Source of the DNA: PALSA-1006 sp964571195
Lineage (GTDB): Bacteria; Pseudomonadota; Gammaproteobacteria; Burkholderiales; Gallionellaceae
DNA length: 64,000 bases
Assembly (NCBI GenBank): GCA_964571195.1
Contig: CAZNAD010000010.1
Coordinates: 13,805 to 77,804 of the forward strand
Direction: 5' to 3'
Part shown: in pieces, positions 1-9,309 of the stretch
Layout: each line of letters opens with the position of its first letter
How positions within the stretch are numbered: the stretch's first letter is position 1
The notes under the pieces: generated by a model
Seen by the model: the letters and a program-made list of their open reading frames with translations, nothing else
Told to the model about the DNA's origin: nothing
Database searches by the model: none
Translations under genes and position numbers: made by a program

Positions 1-90
1 CTACATGACTTTTGCGCGGGCAGGCAGAATTTAAGTAGCGTTTTCTTGTGGATGGCTATCAGGAAAGCTAAATCGAGGAAGGAGTGAGAT

Positions 91-1527
91 GTGAGCGATG
101 AGTCGAAAGAAAAGACTGCTGAAGTCGGCAGCGTAACGGGGCTGTATCACGAACATGAAGAGTGGCATGTCAATTCGGGTGAAAAGACCATCCATGCGAA
201 ACGCATGCCTGGGAAGTTTCGCACTATCAAAAATATCACCCAATCGTTCTGGCTAGTGTTCTTCCTTGGCGCATATCTGCGCTGGAATGATAAGCAGGCG
301 ATTCTCTTCGACATCGAGCACCGTCAATTCCACTTCTTTAACGTCACGATTCTGCCGCAGGACATCTGGATGTTGTCATTGTTGCTGCTTTTGCTGGCAA
401 TGACATTATTTGCGGTGACGTCGGTCGCTTCGCGGGTATTCTGCGGCTTCTTCTGTTTCCAGTCCTCTTGGGTGGATTGGTTCACTTGGATCGAAGAAAA
501 AATCGAAGGCAACCATACCCAACGCCAGCGTCTCGACAAAGAGCCATGGACGGGCAGGAAGATTGGCCTAAAGGCCGCGAAACATGCAATCTGGCTGGTG
601 ATTGCGGTATTGACCGGAATCAGCTTCTCGATCTGGTTCGTTGATGCTTTTGAATATTGGCACAAGCTAGTGACATTCAGCCTACCGCTGGTGGGATGGG
701 TGGTGCTGATTATGTTCATTCTGGGTACCTATATCCTGGCTGGTTTCATGCGTGAGCAGACCTGCATGTGGTTGTGCCCCTATGCACGTATCCAGGCGGT
801 GATGGGCGATTCCCAGACCATCTTGCCTGCCTATGACGAACAACGCGGCGAACCGCGCGGCAAGATCCGTCGCGGGGTTCCGGTGGATGAAAGCAAGACC
901 GGTGATTGCATCGATTGCTACCAGTGTGTGCAAGTGTGTCCTACCGGTGTGGATATCCGCCAAGGCCAGCAACTCGGATGTATCACCTGCGGTTTATGTA
1001 TTGATGCCTGCGACTCCATTATGGACAAGGTGGGTCGTCCGCGCGGCTTGATTCGGTATGCCTCTCTGGATGAACTGGAAGGTCGCCCGGTCAAAAAGCT
1101 ATATCAGCATCCGCGTACCTGGGTGTATGTGGGAATATTGCTCCTGTCGCTGGCGGGCATCATTTATGGCTTGACCCATTTGGGAGCGCTTACCCTGCGC
1201 GTCGCACCGGAGCGCCAGCCATTGTTTGTGCGCATGAGTGACGGCACGATCCAGAACAAATACACCTTCAAGGTCTTGAACAAGACTGACAAAGACATCT
1301 ACGTCAAGATCAGCGCGGAAGGCGGCATCAAAGACCAGATCATTGTCGATGCGGATCAGAAGCAATTGGCGATACATGGCAAAGCCTCCGGGTTCACCGT
1401 GTTCGTCAAGGCGCCGGAAGAAAACATCAAAAAAGAAGTGACCAAATTGCAGTTCCGCGTGGAGTCTGTCGATGATCCGATGATCGCCGCCGAATACACC
1501 ACGATGTTCAATGGCCCCAAGCGTTGA
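91..1527 (+). CDS. ccoG: cbb3 cytochrome c oxidase accessory protein CcoG (FixG/RdxA)
   Basis: Polytopic ferredoxin-like membrane protein needed for assembly of cbb3-type cytochrome oxidase; the family is linked to reduction of copper for the catalytic subunit. The 478-residue product has membrane segments near residues 47-65, 90-110, 164-184, 196-220 and 343-363. Two 4Fe-4S cysteine sets follow the fourth segment (C273, C276, C279, C283 and C297, C300, C303, C307). Further Cys pairs at C118/C122 and C225/C229 lie at membrane edges, and an Ig-like FixG tail follows residue 370. The start is GTG at 91, with a GGAAGGAG ribosome site 7 bases upstream. It heads the ccoG-ccoH-ccoI-ccoS run; the oxidase subunit genes are expected just upstream, outside the window. 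Confidence 0.96.
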   Translation: MSDESKEKTAEVGSVTGLYHEHEEWHVNSGEKTIHAKRMPGKFRTIKNITQSFWLVFFLGAYLRWNDKQAILFDIEHRQFHFFNVTILPQDIWMLSLLLLLLAMTLFAVTSVASRVFCGFFCFQSSWVDWFTWIEEKIEGNHTQRQRLDKEPWTGRKIGLKAAKHAIWLVIAVLTGISFSIWFVDAFEYWHKLVTFSLPLVGWVVLIMFILGTYILAGFMREQTCMWLCPYARIQAVMGDSQTILPAYDEQRGEPRGKIRRGVPVDESKTGDCIDCYQCVQVCPTGVDIRQGQQLGCITCGLCIDACDSIMDKVGRPRGLIRYASLDELEGRPVKKLYQHPRTWVYVGILLLSLAGIIYGLTHLGALTLRVAPERQPLFVRMSDGTIQNKYTFKVLNKTDKDIYVKISAEGGIKDQIIVDADQKQLAIHGKASGFTVFVKAPEENIKKEVTKLQFRVESVDDPMIAAEYTTMFNGPKR

Positions 1528-1553
1528 TCGGTTAAACTGATAGGAGAGAGCGC

Positions 1554-2108
1554 ATGTTTTCGCAAAATAACAAGCAAGGCTGGCGTAACCCATGGGTATT
1601 GGGTATCGCGGTCATCATCCTGGCCGGGGTGGCTATCAATGGCCGCATGTTGTGGAACGTGATGCAACATCCCACCCGGCTGCTGGACGAAAACTACAAC
1701 GTCAAGAAACACAACCAATATGACGCGAAGTGGGTCCAGCAACAGGCTGAACGTTCGACACTGGCTTGGCAGGCCAAGCTGCACTCGCCGCAACGTTTGC
1801 AGAACGACAGCATGGCGATGGAAAGTGCGACACGTTTCATTCTTATCGCGAATCCGGCGCAACTGAAGTTCGAGCTGAATGACCGTGACGGAAAACCGAT
1901 CCAGGGCGGACAAGTGGTCATCGACGCGCAGTGGCCGGGCGACCCCAAGTTCGATAGCAGTGTGACCTTGCACGAAACGGCATCGGGCCAATACGAAGGT
2001 AGCCTCAACTTCTCGCGCGCGGGCAATTGGGACTTGCTCATCAAAGCCACCCAGGACGGGCGGATCTTCGAGATGGAGCAAAAGGTCTTTGTCGCTATTC
2101 CCAAATAA
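1554..2108 (+). CDS. ccoH: FixH/CcoH family protein
   Basis: A 184-residue protein with one N-terminal membrane helix (about residues 14-32) and a periplasmic beta-rich domain. It carries the FixH-type segment after the helix (N-G-R-M-L-W, then E-N-Y-N-V-K-K) and a conserved-looking C-terminal Ig-like part. The family works with CcoG and the CcoI copper ATPase in cbb3 oxidase assembly, and CcoH binds the nascent complex. The ATG at 1554 is preceded by AGGAGAG. It lies 26 bases after ccoG and 16 before ccoI, so co-transcription is very likely. Confidence 0.93.
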   Translation: MFSQNNKQGWRNPWVLGIAVIILAGVAINGRMLWNVMQHPTRLLDENYNVKKHNQYDAKWVQQQAERSTLAWQAKLHSPQRLQNDSMAMESATRFILIANPAQLKFELNDRDGKPIQGGQVVIDAQWPGDPKFDSSVTLHETASGQYEGSLNFSRAGNWDLLIKATQDGRIFEMEQKVFVAIPK

Positions 2109-2124
2109 TCTTGCGAATTGACTG

Positions 2125-4587
2125 ATGGCACAGCATGACGATATGCACCTCGCCCACGCGGGGTGTTTTCATTGTGGGCTAGAGATTCCGGGAGATGCTG
2201 ATTTCCATAGCACACTGGGTGGCGGCGCGCGCGATTTCTGCTGCTTCGCCTGCAAGTCGGTGTGTGAGGCGATCTATGAGGCCGGGCTGGAAGGGTATTA
2301 CCAGCGCACGCCGCAGGGCACATTGCTGGCACCGCCGCCGACTCCCCCCAAAGACATCGAGATGTACGACATGCCGGAGGTGCAGCAGGAATTCGTGCAT
2401 AGTCAGGGCGCGATCAGTGATGCACATCTGCTGGTCGAGGGCATTCACTGTGCCGCCTGTGTTTGGCTGATCGAGCGCAGCATGATGCGCATCCCTGGTG
2501 TGCAGAGCGCAAACGTGAATCTGGCCGGCAAACGGCTGCACATCCGCTGGGACGAACAGCGCGTGAAGCTGTCCTTCCTGATCAAAGAACTGTCGAAGAT
2601 CGGTTATGCCGGAGTGCCTTATGACCCGGAGACGGCAGAGGGCGCGATGAAACGGGCCAACCGCGCGATGTTGTTCCGCCTGTTCTTCGCCGGATTCGCC
2701 ATGATGAATCTTTCCCTGATCTCGATCGCGCTTTATAGCGGAGCGGGTGAGGGACAGTTCCGCAGCTTCTTCCATTGGATGGGATGTGCGCTGGCGACCC
2801 CGACGTTGCTGTATTCGGGCTTCCCCTTCTTCAAAGGTGCGTGGAGCGGCCTGCGCAACATGCGCCTGACCATGGATCTGCCCATCGCCATCGGGCTATC
2901 CGTCACCTACGTGTATTCCCTGTACGTGACGCTCGATGTCAGCCATCCGGGCGAAGTGTATTTCGACACGGTCACCAATCTGACCTTTGTCATTCTGATC
3001 GGACGTTATCTGGAAGGCATGTTCCGCCATCAGGCTGTGGCGGCGACCAACCGTTTGATGGAGTTGCAGCCGCGCGTGGCGACGCTGCTACAGGATGGCC
3101 TAGAAAAACTCACCTCTATCCGTGCGGTCAGGGTGGGAGATCGCGTATTGGTCAAACCCGGCAGCAAAATCCCCATGGATGGAGTGGTGCGCGAGGGGCA
3201 TAGCTCCGTGGACGAATCGATGCTGAGCGGCGAGTCGATGCCGGTCAGTAAACATGTCGGCGACCATGTTGCAGCGGGAACGTTGAACGGCAGTGGTGCG
3301 CTGGTGGTGGAAGTGCTGGCCGCGATGCAGGATTCGGCGCTATCCAAAATCATCAGGCTGGTCGAAGAAGCGCAGTCCTCCAAAGCGCCCATCCAGCGCA
3401 TATCGGATCGGATCGTACCGTGGTTCGTATTGGCCACGCTGGTGTGCGCGAGCATCACGTATTGGCTGTGGGCCGACAATTTCCACATCGCGCTGATGGC
3501 GGCCACTTCGGTGCTGATCATCACCTGCCCGTGTGCGCTGGGGATGGCGACCCCGATGTCCATCGCAGTCGCTTCCGGCCTGGGTGCCAAACACGGCATC
3601 CTCATCAAAAACGGCGAAGTGCTGGAAACACTGTCCAAGGTCACACACTTCGTATTCGACAAAACCGGCACACTGACCGAAGGCAAGATGCGATTGGTGC
3701 GCGTGGTCATGGCAGAGGGGCAGGATGAGGCTGGCTTGCTGACCCAAGCGGCCGCAGTCGAACGGTATTCGGAGCATAGCGTGGCGCATGCCATCGTCAG
3801 CGCCGCCGATGAACGCCAGTTGAGTTATCGCAATGCCGAAGTGCACCGCTTCCTGGCGTTGCCGGGAGCCGGGGTGCAGGCGGAGCTGGATGGCCGTCGG
3901 ATATTGTTGGGCACACTCGATTGGTTGCAGCGCGAACAGGTCGAGATCAGCGCGGCGCTGAGTGCGCAGCTCGGAGCATTGGAAGCGCAGGCGCAAACCT
4001 GTGTGCATTGTGCCGTGGACGGAAAACACTTGGCGATATTGGTGCTGGCCGACACCTTGCGCGGTGATGCTCAAGGTTTGATCGATACCTTGCGTGCCGC
4101 AGGTATCCGCATGACCTTGCTGAGCGGAGACCGCAAACCGGTCGCCGAAGCCATTGCCCGCCAGCTCGGCGGCATGGAAGTGATCGCCGAAGTCATGCCG
4201 CAAGACAAAGATAGCGTCATCCAGCAACTGCAACAGGGCGGAGCCTGCGTGGCGATGGTCGGAGATGGAGTGAACGATGCGCCCGCCCTGATCCGAGCCG
4301 ATGTCGGCATTGCGCTGGGATCGGGAACCGATGTCTCGGTGGAAAGCGCGGATATCGTGCTGATGCAGAACGAGCTGGACAAAGTGCGTCAGGCGACATT
4401 GCTATCGCGGCGCACCTTGCGTACCATCAAGCAGAATATCGGGCTCTCGTTCGCCTATAACAGCATCATGGTGCCGCTGGCGATGATGGGTCATGTGACC
4501 CCGCTGGTGGCGGCGATCTCGATGCCGATCAGCTCGCTGCTGGTGATCGGCAATGCCGCACGCATACGCAACCTGTTCAAAGGATAA
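2125..4587 (+). CDS. ccoI: Copper-exporting P1B-type ATPase CcoI (FixI), cbb3 oxidase maturation
   Basis: An 820-residue heavy-metal P-type ATPase that delivers copper across the inner membrane for cbb3 oxidase. An N-terminal Cys-rich metal-binding region (C14, C17, C39, C40, C43, C47) is followed by an HMA domain with C109-x2-C112. The core has the membrane CPC motif (468-470), the phosphorylated aspartate in DKTGT (D512) and a GDGVNDAP hinge near residue 713. The nucleotide-binding motif normally written SEHP reads SEHS here (H551-S552), an unusual replacement of proline. The N-terminal zinc-finger-like region separates CcoI-type from CopA-type pumps and agrees with the flanking cco genes. 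Confidence 0.95.
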   Translation: MAQHDDMHLAHAGCFHCGLEIPGDADFHSTLGGGARDFCCFACKSVCEAIYEAGLEGYYQRTPQGTLLAPPPTPPKDIEMYDMPEVQQEFVHSQGAISDAHLLVEGIHCAACVWLIERSMMRIPGVQSANVNLAGKRLHIRWDEQRVKLSFLIKELSKIGYAGVPYDPETAEGAMKRANRAMLFRLFFAGFAMMNLSLISIALYSGAGEGQFRSFFHWMGCALATPTLLYSGFPFFKGAWSGLRNMRLTMDLPIAIGLSVTYVYSLYVTLDVSHPGEVYFDTVTNLTFVILIGRYLEGMFRHQAVAATNRLMELQPRVATLLQDGLEKLTSIRAVRVGDRVLVKPGSKIPMDGVVREGHSSVDESMLSGESMPVSKHVGDHVAAGTLNGSGALVVEVLAAMQDSALSKIIRLVEEAQSSKAPIQRISDRIVPWFVLATLVCASITYWLWADNFHIALMAATSVLIITCPCALGMATPMSIAVASGLGAKHGILIKNGEVLETLSKVTHFVFDKTGTLTEGKMRLVRVVMAEGQDEAGLLTQAAAVERYSEHSVAHAIVSAADERQLSYRNAEVHRFLALPGAGVQAELDGRRILLGTLDWLQREQVEISAALSAQLGALEAQAQTCVHCAVDGKHLAILVLADTLRGDAQGLIDTLRAAGIRMTLLSGDRKPVAEAIARQLGGMEVIAEVMPQDKDSVIQQLQQGGACVAMVGDGVNDAPALIRADVGIALGSGTDVSVESADIVLMQNELDKVRQATLLSRRTLRTIKQNIGLSFAYNSIMVPLAMMGHVTPLVAAISMPISSLLVIGNAARIRNLFKG

Positions 4588-4591
4588 GCTC

Positions 4592-4795
4592 ATGGAAGTG
4601 ATCTACAGCCTCATCCCCGGCATGACCTTTTTCGGTTTGGTGTTCGTCGCCATCCTGATCTGGGCGGTACGCCACGGGCAATACGAAGACATGGAAGGTA
4701 ACGCCAGCCGTATCTTGCTGGACGACGACGAAGACGCACTGTTGCGGGATGACGACAAGCCGCGCGAGAAGAACAAACACGACGCCGGGGAATAA
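4592..4795 (+). CDS. ccoS: cbb3-type cytochrome oxidase assembly protein CcoS
   Basis: A 67-residue protein with one N-terminal membrane helix (about residues 5-25), then a short acidic cytoplasmic tail with D-D-D-E-D runs. This is the typical layout and size of CcoS, the smallest member of the cbb3 maturation set. I chose the ATG at 4592, 4 bases after the ccoI stop, because translation from it begins directly with the CcoS-like segment M-E-V-I-Y-S-L-I-P. A longer in-frame ORF from 4553 would add 13 residues lying inside ccoI. Confidence 0.92.
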   Translation: MEVIYSLIPGMTFFGLVFVAILIWAVRHGQYEDMEGNASRILLDDDEDALLRDDDKPREKNKHDAGE

Positions 4796-4823
4796 CCCGG
4801 ATTACCCATTAGAAAAAAATCAC

Positions 4824-4850
4824 GTCATTCCGGCGCAGACCGGAATCCAG
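4824..4850. repeat. Dispersed-repeat-like imperfect palindrome
   Basis: The sequence contains ATTCCGG (4827-4833) and CCGGAAT (4840-4846) around a 6-base loop, flanked by GTC and CCAG. This is the familiar form of the short 'gtcattcc...ggaatccag' repeats scattered between genes in many proteobacteria. It sits between the end of ccoS and the convergent end of the next gene. It could act as a bidirectional transcription stop, but no T-run follows it. Confidence 0.5.
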
Positions 4851-4972
4851 CAGATTATCAAATCCCCGCGCAAGCGGAACGACTTCATGGTTTTGTCCGC
4901 TTCGCGGCGTATTGCATTGCAGGATACCGGCCTTCACCAGTATGACGCCCCAAGGAAGGTCAACAAGTAGAT

Positions 4973-5476
4973 TTATTGCCACGCCGCTGGATCGGACGCC
5001 TTACTTGAGCGGATAGCGGTCTGGATTACTTTCTGTAGCCCTTCCGTATCGAGGCCGAGCAGAATATACAAATCCCCTTCTTTGTTCTGGCGTGCTGCAT
5101 ACAACCGAGCCTCTGCTGATAATGCTTTATTGAGTTGCTTTGCAACCGCATCATTGATTCTATCTAATTTGGCAGGACTGATATTTTCCCCGGAAAAATA
5201 TTGGGCGAGCGCCTGTGTGGAGACAATTTTCAAGCTGAAAGCCAGTGCCTGACGCGCGCTTTTAACGGCCGTTTCCGTCATCGCCCCGATTCCTGCATCA
5301 CTCGCACTCGACATGCCGGTAGCTTGTACATCCAATCCATCGACAGGCGCATCGCACACCCATCCTGGAGCAGCCTCGTCACTGCCAAAGAAGGTGCAAT
5401 CCATTGCCGCGAAGCTGGGGTTCATTGAAGCCAAAAACAAAATTAGAAACGAGACGGCAGCATTTCGGTTGATCAT
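4973..5476 (-). CDS. Exported LPP20-like protein, paralogue of the 14690 lipoprotein
   Basis: A 167-residue protein with a signal peptide (about 1-23, cleavage after S-F-A). It opens with D-C-T-F, then A-A-P-x-W-V-C, the same signature as the lipoprotein at 14690-15295, and ends in a short D-P-A-A-W-Q tail. It resembles LPP20/FlgT-like small exported proteins but lacks a lipobox. The start at 5476 is chosen because the longer frame's own codons (ATG GAG) supply a GGAG site 7 bases upstream. It lies 39 bases downstream of a caspase gene on the same strand, repeating the caspase then LPP20 order at 18749-23152. Its function is not known. Confidence 0.75.
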   Translation of the reverse strand: MINRNAAVSFLILFLASMNPSFAAMDCTFFGSDEAAPGWVCDAPVDGLDVQATGMSSASDAGIGAMTETAVKSARQALAFSLKIVSTQALAQYFSGENISPAKLDRINDAVAKQLNKALSAEARLYAARQNKEGDLYILLGLDTEGLQKVIQTAIRSSKASDPAAWQ

Positions 5477-5515
5477 TTTTTTCTCCATGTCATGGCAAAT
5501 TATTGAAACACACTG

Positions 5516-8467
5516 CTACTTACCCACGCCCACCAACGGGAAGTCGCTCAATCCACCCGGTGCAATACTCACCGGCGTTTGCTGCCCGTGGGTCAAACTT
5601 TTCACGCGACCATCCACATAAAAGTCCAAGCCCTTCACCGTCACCACGCCGCTGTTGTAGGCATCTGCTTTGCCGAACAATCCCTCAACCACCGACTTGG
5701 TGAATGCGCCATTGCCCCAACTATCATTCTCTTGCGACAACTGTCCTGCTGACGATGCCGTGAACACCACCGCGCCATTTTCAGCCGAAGCCAAGTCGTT
5801 CACAAAGCCGCTGGTGCGCACATTGCCCATCACTCCGCCGGAATAGCAGGTGTCGATAAAGAACACCGTATGCCCCGGCAAGTTGGCGAAGGTTTGCTTG
5901 ATCTCGCTTTGCGATACACCCGTGCGAGCCAGCTTGTCCGGGTCGGCGTTGTGCGGCATGAAGTAATACCCGCCCAGCTTGTCATTCATCCCGTGACCGG
6001 CTACGAACATCACCCCCACATCATTCGCGGAGACATTTTGTTTGAGCCAATCTAAACCATCCAGCACATCATCCTTGGTAGCCTTGTCATCGGTGAGCAG
6101 CTTCACCGTAACATCGCTATACAGTTTTCCTTTCTGCCCCTTCAGCGAATTCACAAAGTCATTCGCATCTTTTGATGCCAGCCCTAAGTTATATTCCGGG
6201 TTGGCGTATTTCGACACGCCCACCGCCAGTACATACAGCTTGGGTTTGCTGGAAGCAGTTTGTTTAGCTGTGGCTTTGTTGCCAGCAAGCTGCAAACGCA
6301 AAATGGCGGGCGTGGAAGTGCTGAATTTATTTTCTGCGAAGAGTTGAATTTCTACTTCCTGTGATGAAGATGCGGCATCACCTGAAGAGGCTTGTCCGGT
6401 TCTTTTCAATGCCCGTGTGGCGGATTGAATTCCAGCCTCGGGAATGGTTACTTCGATTTCTTTCACATCATCAGATGTATTGTCAGCCACTCGCTTCAAC
6501 GCTCGCGTATCCGATTGCAGCAGCCCATTCACCCGCACCCTCATCGCGGTGACGGGGGCATCGGCAGCAGTGCGTACATGGTAGCGCACCGTGATCTTGC
6601 CGGATTGAACGGTAGTGTCTGATGACGGAGAAACAATCTCCACCACCGGCGGCAACACTTGCGCAATGGCAGTGACGGCTTGTGTGCGACGACCAGATGC
6701 TTCATTGGCGAGGCGCACAGCTTCCGCTTCGTCTTGCGTTTCCAGCACTTTGCTCAAGACATCGGGGCGATAGAAGCGGTCACGGAAACGCGAAGCGGGG
6801 AAAAAATCTGCTTCATGGTCTTTGCCGTTGTTGACATGCCAGCCGATCAAGCCTTCCGCACCGGGCGAGGCGTCGTAATAACCGGAAGGCGTCCACAGCA
6901 CCCAGCGCTTTTTATCCGCATGGGGAAAGAAGGCGAGTTGCTCCACCCCATCGGAAGCGCGATGCCAGCGTATCGTGCCGTCGCCGTAAGCCGCCACCAC
7001 CCAGCGCCCGTCGGCGGACACGTTCACCGCCCATACCGAGCCGCCCGGCGAGGGCATTTGCCAGCGTTGGTTGCCGTTGCGGTCGAACAGGCGCAAGAGC
7101 CATGTCGTCCCTAGCGCAAAGCCGCTGCCGTCCGGCAACAGGGCGAGACTGCGCGAGGTTTCATATTGCTCAAGCGAGAGAGGCGTGCCGTTGAGCTTGG
7201 GCGCGGTGGTTTCTTCCCAGTCGGTGACGTTGATGCCCGCTGCACTCAGGAGGGGCGGCTGTAGCCCGGCGGTGTCGTCGGGCAGTATTTGTTTGCGCAG
7301 GCTGTCGAATACGACGGGAGCTTTGCCATTCCATTCATAGCCGAAGCGCACCTGTGCGCCATCGGCGGACAGGGTGAAACCTTCATACATGGCGCGAAAA
7401 TCCGCCAGTACTGGCGCATGGCGCAACAACATTTGCCCCTGTCTATCCACCACGCCCCAAGAGGGTTCACCTGCGCCAAACGCCAAGCGCCCGCCGGGCA
7501 GAGGCAACAAGTCCATCACCGTACTATCCGCCACCGGAATATCCTGCACCGTGTTGCCCTGCCAGTGGCGGATGTAATCTCGTGATTCCCCGTCGAATGG
7601 CTTTTGCGCCTGCCCCGCCGCCGCCAGCCCCTGCGCTGTCCAGGCGACGCTGCTCAACTTTGCATTCACCCCTGCCGTATCGGGCGCATCAAGCAAAGAC
7701 AAATCCGCCGCGTCCAGCAGGTTCACCGCCGGGGTGTCATCAAACCCCAGCGCGATGCGCTTGCCGTCGGGCGAGAAGCGCGCGGCATAGGGCCGCGTCC
7801 CCCCCGGTGCGCTGCGCTTGGCGAGCAGGTTTAAGGTGTTGCCGTCCCAGCGATACAGGCGCACAAAGCCGTCAAAACTGGTGCTGACCAGCCTGCCGTC
7901 GCGGCTGAACTGCACCGAGTAGCTGTCGCTGCCGTAGTCCGTGTCTTGTGCCAGCAGGCGACCCTCGGCCACGGAGAACAGGCGGATGCCATTATTACCA
8001 TGCAAACTCGCCGCCAGCGTGCGCCCATCCGGGGCGTAGGCCAGATGGTGAATCACATTGGGCAAGCCGCTGAGGCGGCGCAGCAAACGCCCACTGGCGC
8101 GGTCGAGCAGGAAGATGGAATCGCCCGCTTCGCCCACTTGCGTCCATCCCCCCAGCGCCACGGTTTTGCCGTCAGGCGATAACGCTACCGCATACAGCTT
8201 GCCTTCGTCACCGCTACCGATGGGAATGCGCAAGGTGTTGAGCAAGCGCCCGTCGCGCAAGTTCCACACCTTGGCAGTTTTGTCGTGGGATGCCGTCACC
8301 AGATAGCGCCCTTGTGCATCGCTGGCAATGCGCCCAATCTTCGCCGTGTGTTCGCCGGGGTCGATGCGCAATATGGGTTCGCTGGGTGGTTCGCCAGCAT
8401 GGGCGGCAACGGATGAGGCCAGCGCGGTGATGGCAAATAGAAATTTGAAGTGTGAAATTAAGGGCAT
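5516..8467 (-). CDS. Exported WD40-caspase family protein (copy 1)
   Basis: A 983-residue protein with a signal peptide (cleavage near A-H-A at about 24). Residues 30-560 hold a WD40-type beta-propeller with repeated S-P-D-G and V-W-N/L-x-D-G-R-L-L blades. An Ig-like linker (about 600-720) precedes a C-terminal peptidase C14 (caspase/metacaspase) domain. The catalytic pair is visible as His825 in A-G-H-G-M-N-D and Cys874 in D-T-C-Y-S-G-G, so it is predicted active. The signal peptide implies periplasmic or surface action, unusual for caspases. AGAGG precedes the ATG. It is a close paralogue of 18749-21682 and differs by a duplicated linker segment containing R-A-L-K-R. Its substrate cannot be told from sequence. 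Confidence 0.9.
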   Translation of the reverse strand: MPLISHFKFLFAITALASSVAAHAGEPPSEPILRIDPGEHTAKIGRIASDAQGRYLVTASHDKTAKVWNLRDGRLLNTLRIPIGSGDEGKLYAVALSPDGKTVALGGWTQVGEAGDSIFLLDRASGRLLRRLSGLPNVIHHLAYAPDGRTLAASLHGNNGIRLFSVAEGRLLAQDTDYGSDSYSVQFSRDGRLVSTSFDGFVRLYRWDGNTLNLLAKRSAPGGTRPYAARFSPDGKRIALGFDDTPAVNLLDAADLSLLDAPDTAGVNAKLSSVAWTAQGLAAAGQAQKPFDGESRDYIRHWQGNTVQDIPVADSTVMDLLPLPGGRLAFGAGEPSWGVVDRQGQMLLRHAPVLADFRAMYEGFTLSADGAQVRFGYEWNGKAPVVFDSLRKQILPDDTAGLQPPLLSAAGINVTDWEETTAPKLNGTPLSLEQYETSRSLALLPDGSGFALGTTWLLRLFDRNGNQRWQMPSPGGSVWAVNVSADGRWVVAAYGDGTIRWHRASDGVEQLAFFPHADKKRWVLWTPSGYYDASPGAEGLIGWHVNNGKDHEADFFPASRFRDRFYRPDVLSKVLETQDEAEAVRLANEASGRRTQAVTAIAQVLPPVVEIVSPSSDTTVQSGKITVRYHVRTAADAPVTAMRVRVNGLLQSDTRALKRVADNTSDDVKEIEVTIPEAGIQSATRALKRTGQASSGDAASSSQEVEIQLFAENKFSTSTPAILRLQLAGNKATAKQTASSKPKLYVLAVGVSKYANPEYNLGLASKDANDFVNSLKGQKGKLYSDVTVKLLTDDKATKDDVLDGLDWLKQNVSANDVGVMFVAGHGMNDKLGGYYFMPHNADPDKLARTGVSQSEIKQTFANLPGHTVFFIDTCYSGGVMGNVRTSGFVNDLASAENGAVVFTASSAGQLSQENDSWGNGAFTKSVVEGLFGKADAYNSGVVTVKGLDFYVDGRVKSLTHGQQTPVSIAPGGLSDFPLVGVGK

Positions 8468-8713
8468 GGAAACCTCTTTGCATTACTGTGATTTGTATTT
8501 CACTTCGCAAAATCCAAACAAGTGAGCTTGAATACGTCTTTGTTTGGTAATCAATGATGCTTCCCGAATAACAGTAATGGATTCCGGGTTGGGCTGTCAA
8601 AGCGGGTGGCAAGCAATTTATTTAAGCATTGGCTAGTTCGCATCCCGCAATAAGGGCTTCTGAACAAATTGTTCTAAATATAGGGTTCAGCGATCCGAGC
8701 GCAGCACTCCCCT
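8468..8713. other. Intergenic region upstream of caspase copy 1
   Basis: These 246 bases lie between the start of the caspase gene and the end of the next minus-strand gene. I see no coding frame with a supported start. The stretch is more AT-rich than its flanks and probably carries the promoter for the caspase-LPP20 pair, but I could not assign convincing -35 and -10 boxes. Confidence 0.4.
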
Positions 8714-9307
8714 TTATTGCCCCGCAGTATGGCCAATCAGCTGTTTAAGACCTTCTTCATTACCACTTAGAAAAATCTTTCCTGCTTCAAGAAAGTGACG
8801 CAGACATTCATCCCCTGCGATGTATTTTTTTCTGAATTCGTTTGCCGAGTACAACATTGGCTTGATCTCTCGTCGCAACATCGCTTTCGCCGGATACAAA
8901 ACCTTGTCGATTTCAACTGATGGAAAGTTGCTCACTACGAGTACATGAATATCCCCCGCCGCAGACTTTGCTTCTTTTTCTGAAATAAACGCCAAGCAAA
9001 TTCGATCTGAGCAGGGCTCCAATATTTCGCGAAGCACATCCACTGTGCCCAGTGTTTTTCGCAACAAATCGCGCAATTCCACGAAGATCGGGCAGCGTGT
9101 GTTGGCAGAATAATCTATCTGCCGCCCCAGTTCTTTTCTTATCAGTAGCCCATATTCCGCCAGTTTCGCCAATTCCTTATGGGCGACACTGAGCGAAATT
9201 CCTGTCATGCGTGATATCTCTGCCGAACTGAAAGACTCGTCAGAACGCAAGAGCAATACCCCGAGCGCGCGGGAACGTGAACTACCTAATAATAACGAAG
9301 CCAGCAT
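8714..9307 (-). CDS. Winged-helix regulator with degenerate nucleotidyltransferase-like domain
   Basis: A 197-residue protein with an N-terminal winged helix-turn-helix (about residues 1-70; it opens M-L-A-S-L-L-L-G-S as such proteins do). The C-terminal half resembles the MNT nucleotidyltransferase fold often fused to it. The usual G-S-x-A-R-G-E...S-D-x-D pattern reads as F-I-S-E-K-E-A...G-D-I-H, so the glycine-serine and second catalytic aspartate are lost and it is probably not an active transferase. The ATG at 9307 fits the family N-terminus; a TTG at 9319 would add four residues. It follows a tiny membrane ORF with 2 bases between stop and start, suggesting translational coupling. Confidence 0.7.
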   Translation of the reverse strand: MLASLLLGSSRSRALGVLLLRSDESFSSAEISRMTGISLSVAHKELAKLAEYGLLIRKELGRQIDYSANTRCPIFVELRDLLRKTLGTVDVLREILEPCSDRICLAFISEKEAKSAAGDIHVLVVSNFPSVEIDKVLYPAKAMLRREIKPMLYSANEFRKKYIAGDECLRHFLEAGKIFLSGNEEGLKQLIGHTAGQ

Positions 9308-9309
9308 AT

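Noticed and set aside
4802..4970. Short frame after ccoS
   Set aside because: It runs through a dispersed repeat and has no start signal or family pattern.
5516..8467. Caspase genes as a cytoplasmic anti-phage effector
   Set aside because: Both copies carry signal peptides and neighbours are exported, and no phage-defence sensor or nuclease gene is nearby.
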